Source of the DNA: an uncultured Granulosicoccaceae bacterium
GTDB lineage: Bacteria; Pseudomonadota; Gammaproteobacteria; Granulosicoccales; Granulosicoccaceae
Direction of reading: 5' to 3'
Assembly (NCBI GenBank): GCA_938020525.1
Contig: CALIHW010000121.1
Location: 1-33,532 of the forward strand
DNA length: 33,532 nt
The position numbers were made by a program, and so were the translations under genes. Positions 1-8,012 of the stretch are shown here, piece after piece; position 1 is the first letter of the stretch; the number at the start of each line of letters is the position of its first letter. A model generated the notes under the pieces. That model was not told the DNA's origin. It worked only from the letters and a program-made list of their open reading frames with translations, and did not search any database.

Positions 1-141
1 GCAGAGCATTGGTTTCACAGGGTATTTTCTTCTCGCGTTCCATGTTTTCATTTACTTGGCTTACTGATATTTGCAAGAGAAAAAATTCGCTGTGGAATCA
101 AGGATCAAGCGGGATGCCGTCATTTTCATGAATAAACCGGG
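1..141 (-). other. Edge region downstream of fadD; possible start of a next minus-strand gene
   Basis: This stretch lies after the fadD stop on the minus strand. Two overlapping minus-strand frames begin with ATG, at base 51 (MKTWNARRKYP...) and at base 43 (MEREKKIPCE...). Both stay open to the window edge, which is too short to tell them apart or to name a product. No convincing ribosome binding site is visible before either. Tandem fadD copies are common in gammaproteobacteria, but this fragment shows no recognisable FadD N-terminus. No hairpin terminator is seen. Confidence 0.25.
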
Positions 142-1830
142 CTAGGAAGAGCGAGTCTTTTCGTCCTGCTCACGCAACTCGCGACGAAGGATTTTGCCTA
201 CGTTAGATTTTGGCAGCTCTTCCACGAACGAAATTTCTTTCGGTCTCTTGTAGCCTGTGAAGTTTTCGCGGCAGAATTGCTTAACATCGTCTTCGGTTAA
301 AGATTTGTCTTTGGCGACAATGAACACTTTGACGACTTCCCCGGAGTGCTCGTCCGGCTTCCCTATAGCACCGACTTCCAGAATACCCGGGTGCGAGACA
401 AGGACATTTTCGATCTCGTTCGGATAGACGTTGAAGCCGGATACCAGAATCATATCTTTCAAACGATCAACGATCGTGAAGTAGCCATGCTCATCCATAA
501 TGGCAACATCACCAGTGTGCAGCCAGTTATCACTGTCTATGGTTTTGGCTGTAGCCTCTTCACGCTGCCAGTAACCTTGCATGACCTGTGGTCCTCGGAT
601 ACACAGCTCACCGCGTTCTCCGACCGGCATCATATTACCGTCCTCGTCTTTCACACACGCTTCGGTAGATGAGATCGGTAGGCCGATAGCTCCATTGTAA
701 TCTGTTGCAGTTATCGGATTCATACAGGCGGCGGGGCTGGTTTCTGTTAGACCATACGCTTCAATCAATGGGCAGCCGGTTACTTCTTTCCATTCTTCAG
801 CCACTGACTTCTGCACGGCCATACCACCGCCGAGAGTGATCTTTAAGCTCGAAAAATCCAGCTTATCAAAACCGTCTGTGTTTAACAGGGCGTTAAATAA
901 TGTATTAACACCAGTAACTGCTGTGAACTTATATTTGCCTAGTTCTTTAACGAAAGCAGGCAAATCACGCGGGTTCAATATCAGTATGTTGGTGGCACCC
1001 ATTTTTGCGTATACCAAACAGTTAGCTGTGAGTGCAAATATATGATATAGCGGCAATGCTGTGATGATGATTTCTTTGCCTTCTTCGACATTGGAAGGTG
1101 CAAGCCAGTGATGCGCCTGTTGCATATTGGCGACCATATTTCCGTGGCTTAGCATTGCACCTTTTGCAACCCCGGTAGTGCCACCCGTGTATTGTAGGAA
1201 AGCGAGATCACCATGCGTCAGTGAAATTTTCTCAGGTTGCTTACCTGCGCCTTGTTTCAGCACATCATTAAAGGAAATGCTGCCCGGCAAACTAAAAGCC
1301 GGTACCATTTTTTTAACGTACTTGACCACCGTGTTGACAATAAGTGACTTGGGAAAGCCGAGCATGTCGCCAACCCGGGTGGTTATGATTACTTCCGGAT
1401 TTACATGTTTCAGTGTGCGTTCGAGTGTATGTGCAAAATTCTCGACAATGACAATTCCCTTGGCTCCCGAATCTTCTAATTGATGTTGCAATTCGCGTCT
1501 CGTGTAGAGGGGGTTGGTGTTAACAACGACCAGCCCAGCTCTTAATATTCCAAATACCGTAATCGGGTATTGCAAAAGGTTTGGCATCATTACCGCAATA
1601 CGGTCTCCTTTTTGAAATTTGCCACTTGCCTGTATCCATGCTGCGAAGGCTTTTGATTGTTCGTCGAGTTCACCAAAAGTGATTGAGGCGCCCATACTGA
1701 CAAATGCTACGTTGTCGCGGAACTTCTCAACGCTTTCTTCCATCACCTCGACAATACTGTTGTATGCGTCGATATCAGCAAATTCCGGTACACCTTCCGG
1801 GTAGCTGCTAAGCCATGGTTTTGCAGTCAT
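142..1830 (-). CDS. fadD: Long-chain-fatty-acid--CoA ligase FadD
   Basis: The product activates long-chain fatty acids with ATP and CoA to acyl-CoA at the inner face of the membrane, the entry step of beta-oxidation. The 562-residue protein matches E. coli FadD along its whole length in conserved blocks: MMPNLLQYP, GILRAG, NPLYTRRELQHQL, the AMP-binding P-loop YTGGTTGVAKGA, ALPLYHIFALT, GVNTLFNALL, YGLTETSPA, WLHTGDVA, DMILVSGFNVYPNEIE and the C-terminal catalytic-lysine block LPKSNVGKILRREL. The ATG at 1830 is preceded by AAGGTGG at good spacing. The open frame extends 24 bases further to 1854, but that ATG lacks such a site. The gene diverges from the hydrolase at 1993, and a TATAAT lies on the minus strand at 1918-1923. 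Nothing looks broken. Confidence 0.96.
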   Translation of the reverse strand: MTAKPWLSSYPEGVPEFADIDAYNSIVEVMEESVEKFRDNVAFVSMGASITFGELDEQSKAFAAWIQASGKFQKGDRIAVMMPNLLQYPITVFGILRAGLVVVNTNPLYTRRELQHQLEDSGAKGIVIVENFAHTLERTLKHVNPEVIITTRVGDMLGFPKSLIVNTVVKYVKKMVPAFSLPGSISFNDVLKQGAGKQPEKISLTHGDLAFLQYTGGTTGVAKGAMLSHGNMVANMQQAHHWLAPSNVEEGKEIIITALPLYHIFALTANCLVYAKMGATNILILNPRDLPAFVKELGKYKFTAVTGVNTLFNALLNTDGFDKLDFSSLKITLGGGMAVQKSVAEEWKEVTGCPLIEAYGLTETSPAACMNPITATDYNGAIGLPISSTEACVKDEDGNMMPVGERGELCIRGPQVMQGYWQREEATAKTIDSDNWLHTGDVAIMDEHGYFTIVDRLKDMILVSGFNVYPNEIENVLVSHPGILEVGAIGKPDEHSGEVVKVFIVAKDKSLTEDDVKQFCRENFTGYKRPKEISFVEELPKSNVGKILRRELREQDEKTRSS

Positions 1831-1917
1831 GTTTTTCCACCTTAAATGTTGCATTTATTTTTTTGGACCTGTGACCAGTTGCACTTGCTAATGATCTGTC
1901 ACGGTTGCTGCTCACTT

Positions 1918-1923
1918 ATTATA
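1918..1923 (-). promoter_or_regulatory. Candidate -10 box for fadD
   Basis: The minus strand reads TATAAT here, about 90 bases upstream of the fadD ATG, inside the fadD/hydrolase divergent gap (1831-1992). No good -35 hexamer is found at the right spacing, so this is only a candidate. Confidence 0.3.
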
Positions 1924-1992
1924 GACTTGCATACCGAATGTACGTTCCTGATCTTCCTTACAAGTTGCCCTGCAAGAAGTCCGTTAATTGAC

Positions 1993-2940
1993 ATGAGCTC
2001 AGCTGAGACACTTTATATCCCTGTGGCCGAAGGTGTTCAACTGGCTGCGACTTCATTTGGGAAAGCCCGTAATCCTGTAGTAATACTGATGCATGGTGCG
2101 GGTCAAACGCGCTATTCCTGGCGCAATGCAGGCCAATACCTGGCAGAAGCAGGCTGGCATGCTGTGACCGTGGATATTCGTGGGCACGGCGACAGTGACT
2201 GGGCAGCAGACGGGAACTACTCGGTCGATACGCTGGTAGCTGACTTATTGGCGGTGGTGCGCCACTTTGCGGATGCATCTGAGGTTAAACCCGTGCTTGT
2301 CGGGGCCTCACTCGGTGGTATCTGCGGTATGTTGGCGCAAGGCGAAGCCGCATCAGAGATTTTTCGCTCGATGGTGCTGGTTGATATAACCCCGCGAATC
2401 GATAACGAGGGTGTTGCCAGGATTATAGAATTTATGAGTCGGTATCAAAGCGGCTTTGCATCGGTTGAGGAGGCCGCAGTGGCGGTTGGTGCGTATCAGT
2501 CGCATCGCCATCGTGACGCTTCATCGTCTGATTCAAGCCCTCAGGAAGTGATACGTACAGAGTCAAATCAAACAGAAAGCAACAAGGCTGAATCACCTCG
2601 TGCGACAAACGCTAGTGGTCTGAAAAAGAACTTGAGACTGGCAGATGATGGCCGGTACTACTGGCACTGGGATCCGAGGTTAATGCAGCACATCGGCACA
2701 ATTGATGAACACTTTTATCTACGCCAGAGACACGCAGCTGCAAATCTTACGCTACCTGTACTTCTTATCCGCGGACAGCAAAGTGAAATCGTTAGCCGCG
2801 AATCAGTGGAGGAATTTCTGCTGCTGGTACCACATGCAGAGTTTCAGGATATTGCTGATGCAGCGCATATGGTTGCCGGTGACAATAACGATATCTTTGC
2901 GCAGTCTGTGCTGAAATTCATTGGCGAGGCCAAACGTTAG
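1993..2940 (+). CDS. Alpha/beta-fold hydrolase
   Basis: This is a 315-residue alpha/beta hydrolase of unknown substrate. Visible family marks are the oxyanion-hole segment HGAGQTRYSW (His34-Gly35), the RGHGDS block, the nucleophile elbow GASLGG with Ser106, and a C-terminal His292 in DAAHMVAGD. At the usual acid position (RGQQSEIVS) the residue is Glu265, where Asp is more common. The lid region carries a polar low-complexity insertion around residues 175-208 (SSDSS, TESNQTESNKAES) that looks like a repeat expansion. The frame opens at 1846, but the first 49 codons are unlike any hydrolase N-terminus, so I chose the ATG at 1993, although its ribosome binding site is weak. It faces away from fadD. 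A role in lipid or ester turnover would fit that neighbour but is only inference. Confidence 0.85.
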   Translation: MSSAETLYIPVAEGVQLAATSFGKARNPVVILMHGAGQTRYSWRNAGQYLAEAGWHAVTVDIRGHGDSDWAADGNYSVDTLVADLLAVVRHFADASEVKPVLVGASLGGICGMLAQGEAASEIFRSMVLVDITPRIDNEGVARIIEFMSRYQSGFASVEEAAVAVGAYQSHRHRDASSSDSSPQEVIRTESNQTESNKAESPRATNASGLKKNLRLADDGRYYWHWDPRLMQHIGTIDEHFYLRQRHAAANLTLPVLLIRGQQSEIVSRESVEEFLLLVPHAEFQDIADAAHMVAGDNNDIFAQSVLKFIGEAKR

Positions 2941-2993
2941 GCTAAGTGCTTTTGTCGTAAAGATGCTCGGTAGCTAATTTAGAAAAAGCTGTA

Positions 2994-3491
2994 TCAGGCT
3001 ACCGCGCCACAGCACTTTTTATACTTTTTACCGCTGCCGCAAGTACAGGGGTCGTTGCGTCCCACCTTCGGCGAGTCGCGGCGAATTTGTTCTACTTTTG
3101 GTGACTCTGCGTCAACAAAGTACCAGTTGTCCTGATGCTTCCTGAATAGACTAACTTCGTGGTGATTAACCAGGTTGCCATTGGTGTCATTAAACTTAGC
3201 AATGAACTCAACGGTTCCGTCCTCATCTGCGGGGCCACCACGTTCGGTTTTTCTGATATCAAGGCTTAGCCACTCAGAGTTCTCGGCCCAGTCTTTGGTG
3301 CTTGCAAGATCTATCTCTGCTCGGTGGGCTGGGTGATGGGTTTTTTGGATGTAGTCAATGTTTGCAAATGTATGCGCGGTATATCTTGAACGCAGTAAGG
3401 CCTCTGCAGTTTCAGGTTGTTTTTTTCCCTTTAAATATGGAGCACAACAAATTGAAAACTCATCTCCGGAACTGCAAGGACATAAACTCAT
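2994..3491 (-). CDS. ychJ: YchJ-family SEC-C motif protein
   Basis: The 165-residue protein has the YchJ (UPF0225) layout. An N-terminal SEC-C motif [13 protein letters not shown] is followed by the conserved LLRSRYTAH segment, an NTF2-like middle with WYFVDAESP, and a C-terminal SEC-C motif in [18 protein letters not shown]. The paired cysteines probably bind zinc, as in the SecA C-terminal tail. The molecular role of the family is not established. It lies downstream of the DUF3301 gene on the same strand with an 86-base gap and converges on the hydrolase gene. The ATG at 3491 has an AGAGAAAG stretch upstream. Confidence 0.9.
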   Translation of the reverse strand: MSLCPCSSGDEFSICCAPYLKGKKQPETAEALLRSRYTAHTFANIDYIQKTHHPAHRAEIDLASTKDWAENSEWLSLDIRKTERGGPADEDGTVEFIAKFNDTNGNLVNHHEVSLFRKHQDNWYFVDAESPKVEQIRRDSPKVGRNDPCTCGSGKKYKKCCGAVA

Positions 3492-3577
3492 GTAACTTTC
3501 TCTCGTTTTTAATGGCCGACGGAGGTCACCTTTTAAGGTAATTCGTCGAAAGGCGATCCACTATTGCGATCCACTAC

Positions 3578-3889
3578 TTAAGATAATTCCTCGACATCCA
3601 CGTCGAGGTGCATATCGAGTAATTTGTCACCGATCAAGCTTACTGATCCAAAGCGACGATCGATGCCGGATGCACTGAATTCGAAAGTATACCAACGCGC
3701 GATCCCCATGTGTCCACGATTGGTTCTTTGCAACCGCAGTTTAGTAAGAGACACGGTCTCGTCCAGCAACTGCACCTGCAGCCGTTTACAGGCCTCGCGC
3801 GCGAATCGAATAGCTGTTTCCCGACTAACAGTGCCGTACCACCAGAATGCAAGCGCTGCCAGTAGCAGTGATATAAAGAGAATTTCCAT
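3578..3889 (-). CDS. DUF3301 family membrane-anchored protein
   Basis: This 103-residue protein has one N-terminal transmembrane segment (residues about 2-18, ILFISLLLAALAFWWYG). A basic/acidic soluble part follows with the family-like patterns CKRLQVQLLDETV, LTKLRLQRTNRG and RWYTFEFSASGIDRRFG. This matches what I know of DUF3301, a small gammaproteobacterial family of unknown function. It probably sits in the inner membrane with its C-terminal part in the cytoplasm. It is the first of two minus-strand genes and diverges from the DUF1244 unit. The start codon lies inside the palindrome TTCCATTGGAA (3884-3894). Confidence 0.8.
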   Translation of the reverse strand: MEILFISLLLAALAFWWYGTVSRETAIRFAREACKRLQVQLLDETVSLTKLRLQRTNRGHMGIARWYTFEFSASGIDRRFGSVSLIGDKLLDMHLDVDVEELS

Positions 3890-3982
3890 TGGAATTTGGT
3901 ATCTGCGTGCGCGCCGTTTGTCAGTCCGCCGTCTGCTCGCGCCTGTTAAAGTGGGAAAATGCTGTGCAATAACCGCTTTATA

Positions 3983-4008
3983 CGGAAATTCCGCTTATAT
4001 AATAGCGG
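3983..4008 (+). promoter_or_regulatory. Overlapping inverted repeats around a -10 box before the DUF1244 gene
   Basis: CGGAAATTCCG (3983-3993) is a perfect palindrome. It overlaps a second inverted repeat with arms CCGCT (3991-3995) and AGCGG (4004-4008). The spacer of the second repeat holds TATAAT (3998-4003). CCGCTT also occurs upstream at 3973-3978. A -10 box held between operator arms would suit a repressor-controlled promoter. The -35 region is weak and the regulator is unknown. Confidence 0.45.
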
Positions 4009-4128
4009 ACAGTCAGGACAACGGCTAAGTTACACCGCAGTGGAACTTGGCAGAGTGATTGTCTTGCACAATTTATCGAACTTTGCCCGCAAATGGCACT
4101 CTATCTCGAAGCTAACCAGGAGGTCGCT

Positions 4129-4419
4129 TTGGACGACTCTACCCGAACTGAATTAGAAGCGGCAGCGTTTCGCAGACTGGTACTACATCTGCGTGACCGA
4201 ACTGACGTACAAAATATCGATATGATGAATCTTGCAGGATTCTGCCGTAACTGTCTGTCCAAGTGGTATTCGGCGGAAGCTTCTGATCGTAACCTCGATA
4301 TTGATGTAGAAGCCGCCAGAGAAATCGTCTACGGCATGCCTTACGCTGAGTGGAAGGATAAGTATCAGACCGAGGCGACTCAGGCACAGAAGGACAAATA
4401 CAATGAGACTCACAACTAG
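4129..4419 (+). CDS. DUF1244 family protein (TTG start)
   Basis: The 96-residue protein matches the DUF1244 family: TELEAAAFRRLVLHLRDRTD, VQNIDMMNLAGFCRNCLSKWY, and the C-terminal block EIVYGMPYAEWKDKYQ. The family is widespread in proteobacteria and its function is unknown. The conserved Cys-x-x-Cys (FCRNC) and the following lysine are present. An ATG lies in frame at 4093, but a perfect AGGAGG at 4118-4123 sits five bases before the TTG at 4129. Family members begin right before this point (xDDxTRTELEAAAF), so the TTG is the better start. The stop is followed two bases later by the next gene, so the two are co-transcribed. Confidence 0.88.
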   Translation: MDDSTRTELEAAAFRRLVLHLRDRTDVQNIDMMNLAGFCRNCLSKWYSAEASDRNLDIDVEAAREIVYGMPYAEWKDKYQTEATQAQKDKYNETHN

Positions 4420-4421
4420 CT

Positions 4422-4991
4422 GTGTTTGAATGCGCGGACCGCTTGAGTCCGGAGTTGTTCAGGCAGGTGCTCGGCGAGTCTCCAGACACTCTGGATATAC
4501 TGGCGTTATTGCCCGTGAAAAACGAGCCCGGCAACAACAATTTCGGACGGAAATCGCAAGACCAGTTCAGACAGCTGTTGCGTGACACGTATCCGTCATG
4601 TCCCGGTGAGCCTGAGGTGTATTCGTTTGCAGAGGTTGCTGATCTGACATTTTTGCAAACGCGCCGCTGGCCACTAGTCTGCCTGCTTTGGCCGAATCTC
4701 ACTGAAGACTTCGATAAATCGGTATTGTCCAGATTGCTTGCCAGGCTTCGTGATCTCCACGCTGACAAGGTAATCCATGTGGAAATGACTCGTGCCGAGG
4801 CATCGAATTCTAACGCCCAAAGCTGGTCGATGGAAGACAGTTTGGCGCTTGGCTTTTGGCTAAATCAGGAGCTGCAGGATTATGGCATGCAAATCTATGA
4901 ATTCGACATTCGCACTTACAAAACGGCACCTGATTGGCTTAATTCGAAGCACTGGGCAAATCCTGAAATGTGGGAAAAGCACCGGTGGTAG
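4422..4991 (+). CDS. DUF6231-like hypothetical protein (GTG start)
   Basis: The protein is 189 residues, soluble, with no signal peptide or membrane span. The middle contains a Rossmann-like hydrophobic strand (RRWPLVCLLWP), and the tail reads KHWANPEMWEKHRW. That tail and the position directly behind a DUF1244 gene resemble the DUF6231 family of pseudomonads, for which I know no function. The identification is by memory of the tail and gene order only. The GTG start lies two bases after the DUF1244 stop. The only in-frame alternatives are further downstream, so translational coupling is likely. A run of Asn near residue 38 (NNNFG) is mildly low complexity. Confidence 0.65.
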   Translation: MFECADRLSPELFRQVLGESPDTLDILALLPVKNEPGNNNFGRKSQDQFRQLLRDTYPSCPGEPEVYSFAEVADLTFLQTRRWPLVCLLWPNLTEDFDKSVLSRLLARLRDLHADKVIHVEMTRAEASNSNAQSWSMEDSLALGFWLNQELQDYGMQIYEFDIRTYKTAPDWLNSKHWANPEMWEKHRW

Positions 4992-5055
4992 TCGAGCCTG
5001 TAACTCGTATGCATCTTGATTCTTCGGTAATGTCGCGGTTTAGCCATTCAAAGTC

Positions 5056-5061
5056 TATAAT
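5056..5061 (+). promoter_or_regulatory. Candidate -10 box of the suc operon
   Basis: TATAAT lies 36 bases before the sucA start in the only gap upstream of the operon (4992-5097). No clear -35 hexamer is visible at 16-18 bases spacing, which would fit activator dependence but may simply be a chance match. Confidence 0.35.
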
Positions 5062-5097
5062 CCCGGTTCCCTCACCTTATCTTTCGCGGAACAAAAA

Positions 5098-7971
5098 ATG
5101 TCCGACATGAAAATGTTGCAAAGCACCTCGATGCTCGACGGTGGCAACATTGTTTATCTTGAAACTCAGTACGAAAACTATCTGCGTGATCCGAATTCAG
5201 TTTCCGAAGCGTGGCGTGAGTACTTTGAGCAGTTGCCAATGGTCAATGGTCAGGCACACGACATACCCCATTCTGAAATCCGCAATCACTTCTATAGCAC
5301 CGCCCGGCGATCAGCGACGCGCAGTGGTCCGATAGGTGACGGCTCGGCAGAGCACGGTCGAAAACAGATCCAGGTTGGTGCGCTGATTGACGCCTACAGA
5401 ACCCGCGGCCATCAATTGGCGGATATTGATCCACTCAACATGATGAATAAGATCGAAATTCGCGAAGTGCAGTTGCATGAGTGTGGACTGTCAAATGCCG
5501 ATCTACAAACTGAATTTCAAACACCGTCGCTACACGGAATTGATACTGCAACACTCAGTGAAATTATTCAGCACCTGGAAAAAATTTATTGTAGCTCGAT
5601 CGGTTATGAGTACATGTATATCAACCACACAACGCAGAAGCAGTGGTTGCAACAGCGAATCGAAAGTTACTGGTCTAAACCTGATCTTAGCGCCGAGTCG
5701 CGTAAGTGGATTCTTGAGCGATTAACCGCAGCAGAGGGTATGGAGCGTTATCTTCATTCACGCTACGTAGGGCAAAAACGGTTTTCACTGGAAGGCGGCG
5801 AGAGTTTGATCGTCATCATGAGCTCACTGGTACAACGTGCAGGTAGTGCGGGTTGTAAAGAGATGGTTGTCGGCATGGCGCACCGCGGCCGCTTGAATGT
5901 GCTGGTGAATATCCTGGGTAAAAACCCTGCTGATCTGTTTTCTGAATTTGAAGGCAAAGGCAAGGGGCAGACGGTATTGTCATCTGGTGATGTTAAGTAC
6001 CACCAGGGATTTTCATCCGATATAAAAATCAGTGGCAACCAGTATATGCACCTGACGCTGGCTTTTAATCCATCTCACCTTGAGATTGTTTCACCGGTGG
6101 TTGAAGGTTCAGTGCGCTCACGACAGGATCGCCATGATGATGGTGACGGGCAGATGGTATTGCCAATTGCTATACATGGTGATGCAGCATTTGCGGGTCA
6201 GGGTGTTGTGATGGAGACATTCAACATGGCTGATTCACGCGGCTTCTCTACCAAGGGAACTGTGCACATCATTGTTAATAACCAGGTAGGTTTTACCACC
6301 AGTAATCTTGATGACGCACGTTCAACGCTGTATGCGTCGGATGTCGCAAAAATGATTAACGCTCCAATATTCCATGTTAACGGCGATGATCCGGAAGCTG
6401 TGCTTTTTGTCAGTCAGCTTGCACTCGATTTTAGAAATGAATTTCAGAAAGACGTTGTTATAGATATGGTTTGCTATCGTCGACATGGTCATAACGAAGC
6501 AGACGAACCATCGGCCACCCAACCGATGATGTACAAAACGATTAAGGCATTGCCTACTACCCGGCAACTCTATGCAGAGAAACTGATCAATGCAGGTATT
6601 GCTGAAGCGGGTGTGCCTGATGCAATGGTGCAGGATTACAGAGATAAACTCGATGCTGGTGTGACTGTAGCACCAGATGTTGAAGTAGACCCTGATGCAG
6701 ACCTTGCTCAGGATATCGCCTGGCGTGAATATCTTAAAGCAGATTGGCGCTCGCCCTATGACAGTTCATTACCAGTGGAGACGCTGCAGACTCTTGCTAC
6801 CAAACTCACTACGTTGCCTGATGGACTAGTACTTCAGTCGCGGGTTAAAAAAATAATTGAAGACCGCCGCAAGATGACGGCCGGTGCGTTGCCAATTGAC
6901 TGGGGTTATGCTGAAAATCTTGCCTATGCAACGCTCATCAATGACGGTTATCCGGTACGGTTGTCCGGTCAGGATTGTGGTCGCGGTACATTTTTTCACC
7001 GCCACGCTGTTTTGCATAATCAGAGTAGTCCCGGTGCTTATGTGCCATTGAGAAATTTGTCAGAGAATCAGGCAAACTTCCTGGTGATCGACTCTGTGTT
7101 GTCAGAGGAAGCTGTGCTTGCTTTTGAGTACGGTTATGCAACGGCAGATCCCACGACAATGGTTATCTGGGAAGCTCAGTTTGGTGACTTTGCCAATGGT
7201 GCTCAGGTAGTCATTGATCAGTTTATAAGCTCAGGTGAAACCAAATGGGGTCGCTTGTGTGGTCTAAGTTTGTTCCTGCCACACGGTTACGAAGGTCAGG
7301 GCCCTGAACACTCTTCTGCGCGTCTTGAGCGATTCTTGCAGCTATGTGCTGAAGACAATATGCAGGTAGTCGTGCCAAGTTCTCCTGCGCAGGCTTATCA
7401 TATGATTCGTCGTCAGATGGTCAGACCAATGCGCCGTCCCTTGATTGTGATGACACCGAAGAGTCTTTTAAGACACAGACTTGCAGTCTCAACTTTGGAG
7501 GATCTGGCTAACGGAAAGTTTGAACCAGTGCTGCCAGAGATAGATACTATCGATGCAAATGGCGTGACCAGACTTATTTTCTGCTCCGGTAAGGTTTTTT
7601 ACGATTTGCTTGAAAAGCGTCGTGAAGAGAAGCTCAATCACATTGCAATCGTTCGACTCGAGCAGCTATATCCATTCCCCTATCAGGAGATGGGAGAAGC
7701 CATAGCAAGCTATCCGAATGCCCAGCAGGTAGTTTGGTGTCAGGAAGAACCGCGTAATCAGGGCGCATGGCGGGCAACCAGACATCGTGTTGAACGAGTA
7801 CTGAGTGATGGACAGGAACTGGAGTTTGCCGGGCGTCCACCATCGGCATCTCCAGCGGTTGGTTACGCCAATCTGCATATCAAAGAACAGAATACGTTGG
7901 TGCTTGAGGCATTGGCGCTGCAGGAAAACAGTCAGCACACAGTTGAACATCAACTACAAACTCCTAACTAA
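5098..7971 (+). CDS. sucA: 2-oxoglutarate dehydrogenase E1 component
   Basis: This thiamine-diphosphate enzyme decarboxylates 2-oxoglutarate and transfers the succinyl group to the lipoyl domain of SucB in the cytoplasmic TCA-cycle complex. The protein has 957 residues, slightly longer than E. coli SucA (933). Visible marks are the N-terminal complex-binding segment (MLDGGNIVYLETQYENYL), MAHRGRLNVLVN with the active-site His262, the ThDP/Mg segment GDAAFAGQGVV starting near 361 with NNQVGF about 30 residues on, RRHGHNEADEPS, and the transketolase-like half with HGYEGQGPEHSSARLERFLQ. The C-terminus WCQEEPRNQGAW is typical. It leads the operon and is followed 41 bases later by sucB. No sdhCDAB genes lie upstream, unlike E. 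coli. Confidence 0.98.
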   Translation: MSDMKMLQSTSMLDGGNIVYLETQYENYLRDPNSVSEAWREYFEQLPMVNGQAHDIPHSEIRNHFYSTARRSATRSGPIGDGSAEHGRKQIQVGALIDAYRTRGHQLADIDPLNMMNKIEIREVQLHECGLSNADLQTEFQTPSLHGIDTATLSEIIQHLEKIYCSSIGYEYMYINHTTQKQWLQQRIESYWSKPDLSAESRKWILERLTAAEGMERYLHSRYVGQKRFSLEGGESLIVIMSSLVQRAGSAGCKEMVVGMAHRGRLNVLVNILGKNPADLFSEFEGKGKGQTVLSSGDVKYHQGFSSDIKISGNQYMHLTLAFNPSHLEIVSPVVEGSVRSRQDRHDDGDGQMVLPIAIHGDAAFAGQGVVMETFNMADSRGFSTKGTVHIIVNNQVGFTTSNLDDARSTLYASDVAKMINAPIFHVNGDDPEAVLFVSQLALDFRNEFQKDVVIDMVCYRRHGHNEADEPSATQPMMYKTIKALPTTRQLYAEKLINAGIAEAGVPDAMVQDYRDKLDAGVTVAPDVEVDPDADLAQDIAWREYLKADWRSPYDSSLPVETLQTLATKLTTLPDGLVLQSRVKKIIEDRRKMTAGALPIDWGYAENLAYATLINDGYPVRLSGQDCGRGTFFHRHAVLHNQSSPGAYVPLRNLSENQANFLVIDSVLSEEAVLAFEYGYATADPTTMVIWEAQFGDFANGAQVVIDQFISSGETKWGRLCGLSLFLPHGYEGQGPEHSSARLERFLQLCAEDNMQVVVPSSPAQAYHMIRRQMVRPMRRPLIVMTPKSLLRHRLAVSTLEDLANGKFEPVLPEIDTIDANGVTRLIFCSGKVFYDLLEKRREEKLNHIAIVRLEQLYPFPYQEMGEAIASYPNAQQVVWCQEEPRNQGAWRATRHRVERVLSDGQELEFAGRPPSASPAVGYANLHIKEQNTLVLEALALQENSQHTVEHQLQTPN

Positions 7972-7977
7972 CCTCCT

Positions 7978-7987
7978 ATCTATAGAT
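7978..7987. repeat. Palindrome ATCTATAGAT between sucA and sucB
   Basis: This ten-base perfect palindrome lies in the 41-base sucA-sucB gap. Its core TCTATAGAT recurs twice upstream of sucC (10919-10945). It could be a protein-binding site or a processing signal; the role is unknown. Confidence 0.4.
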
Positions 7988-8012
7988 ACAAGCAGGGTCT
8001 CAATAGAATCCA

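Noticed and set aside
1865-1880. Possible FadR operator half-site (AACTGGTC on the minus strand) before fadD
   Set aside because: Only one half fits the FadR consensus; the second half does not match, so a FadR site is not supported.
4139-4768. 209-codon minus-strand frame across DUF1244 and its neighbour
   Set aside because: Antisense shadow of two plus-strand genes, with no domain features and no ribosome binding site.
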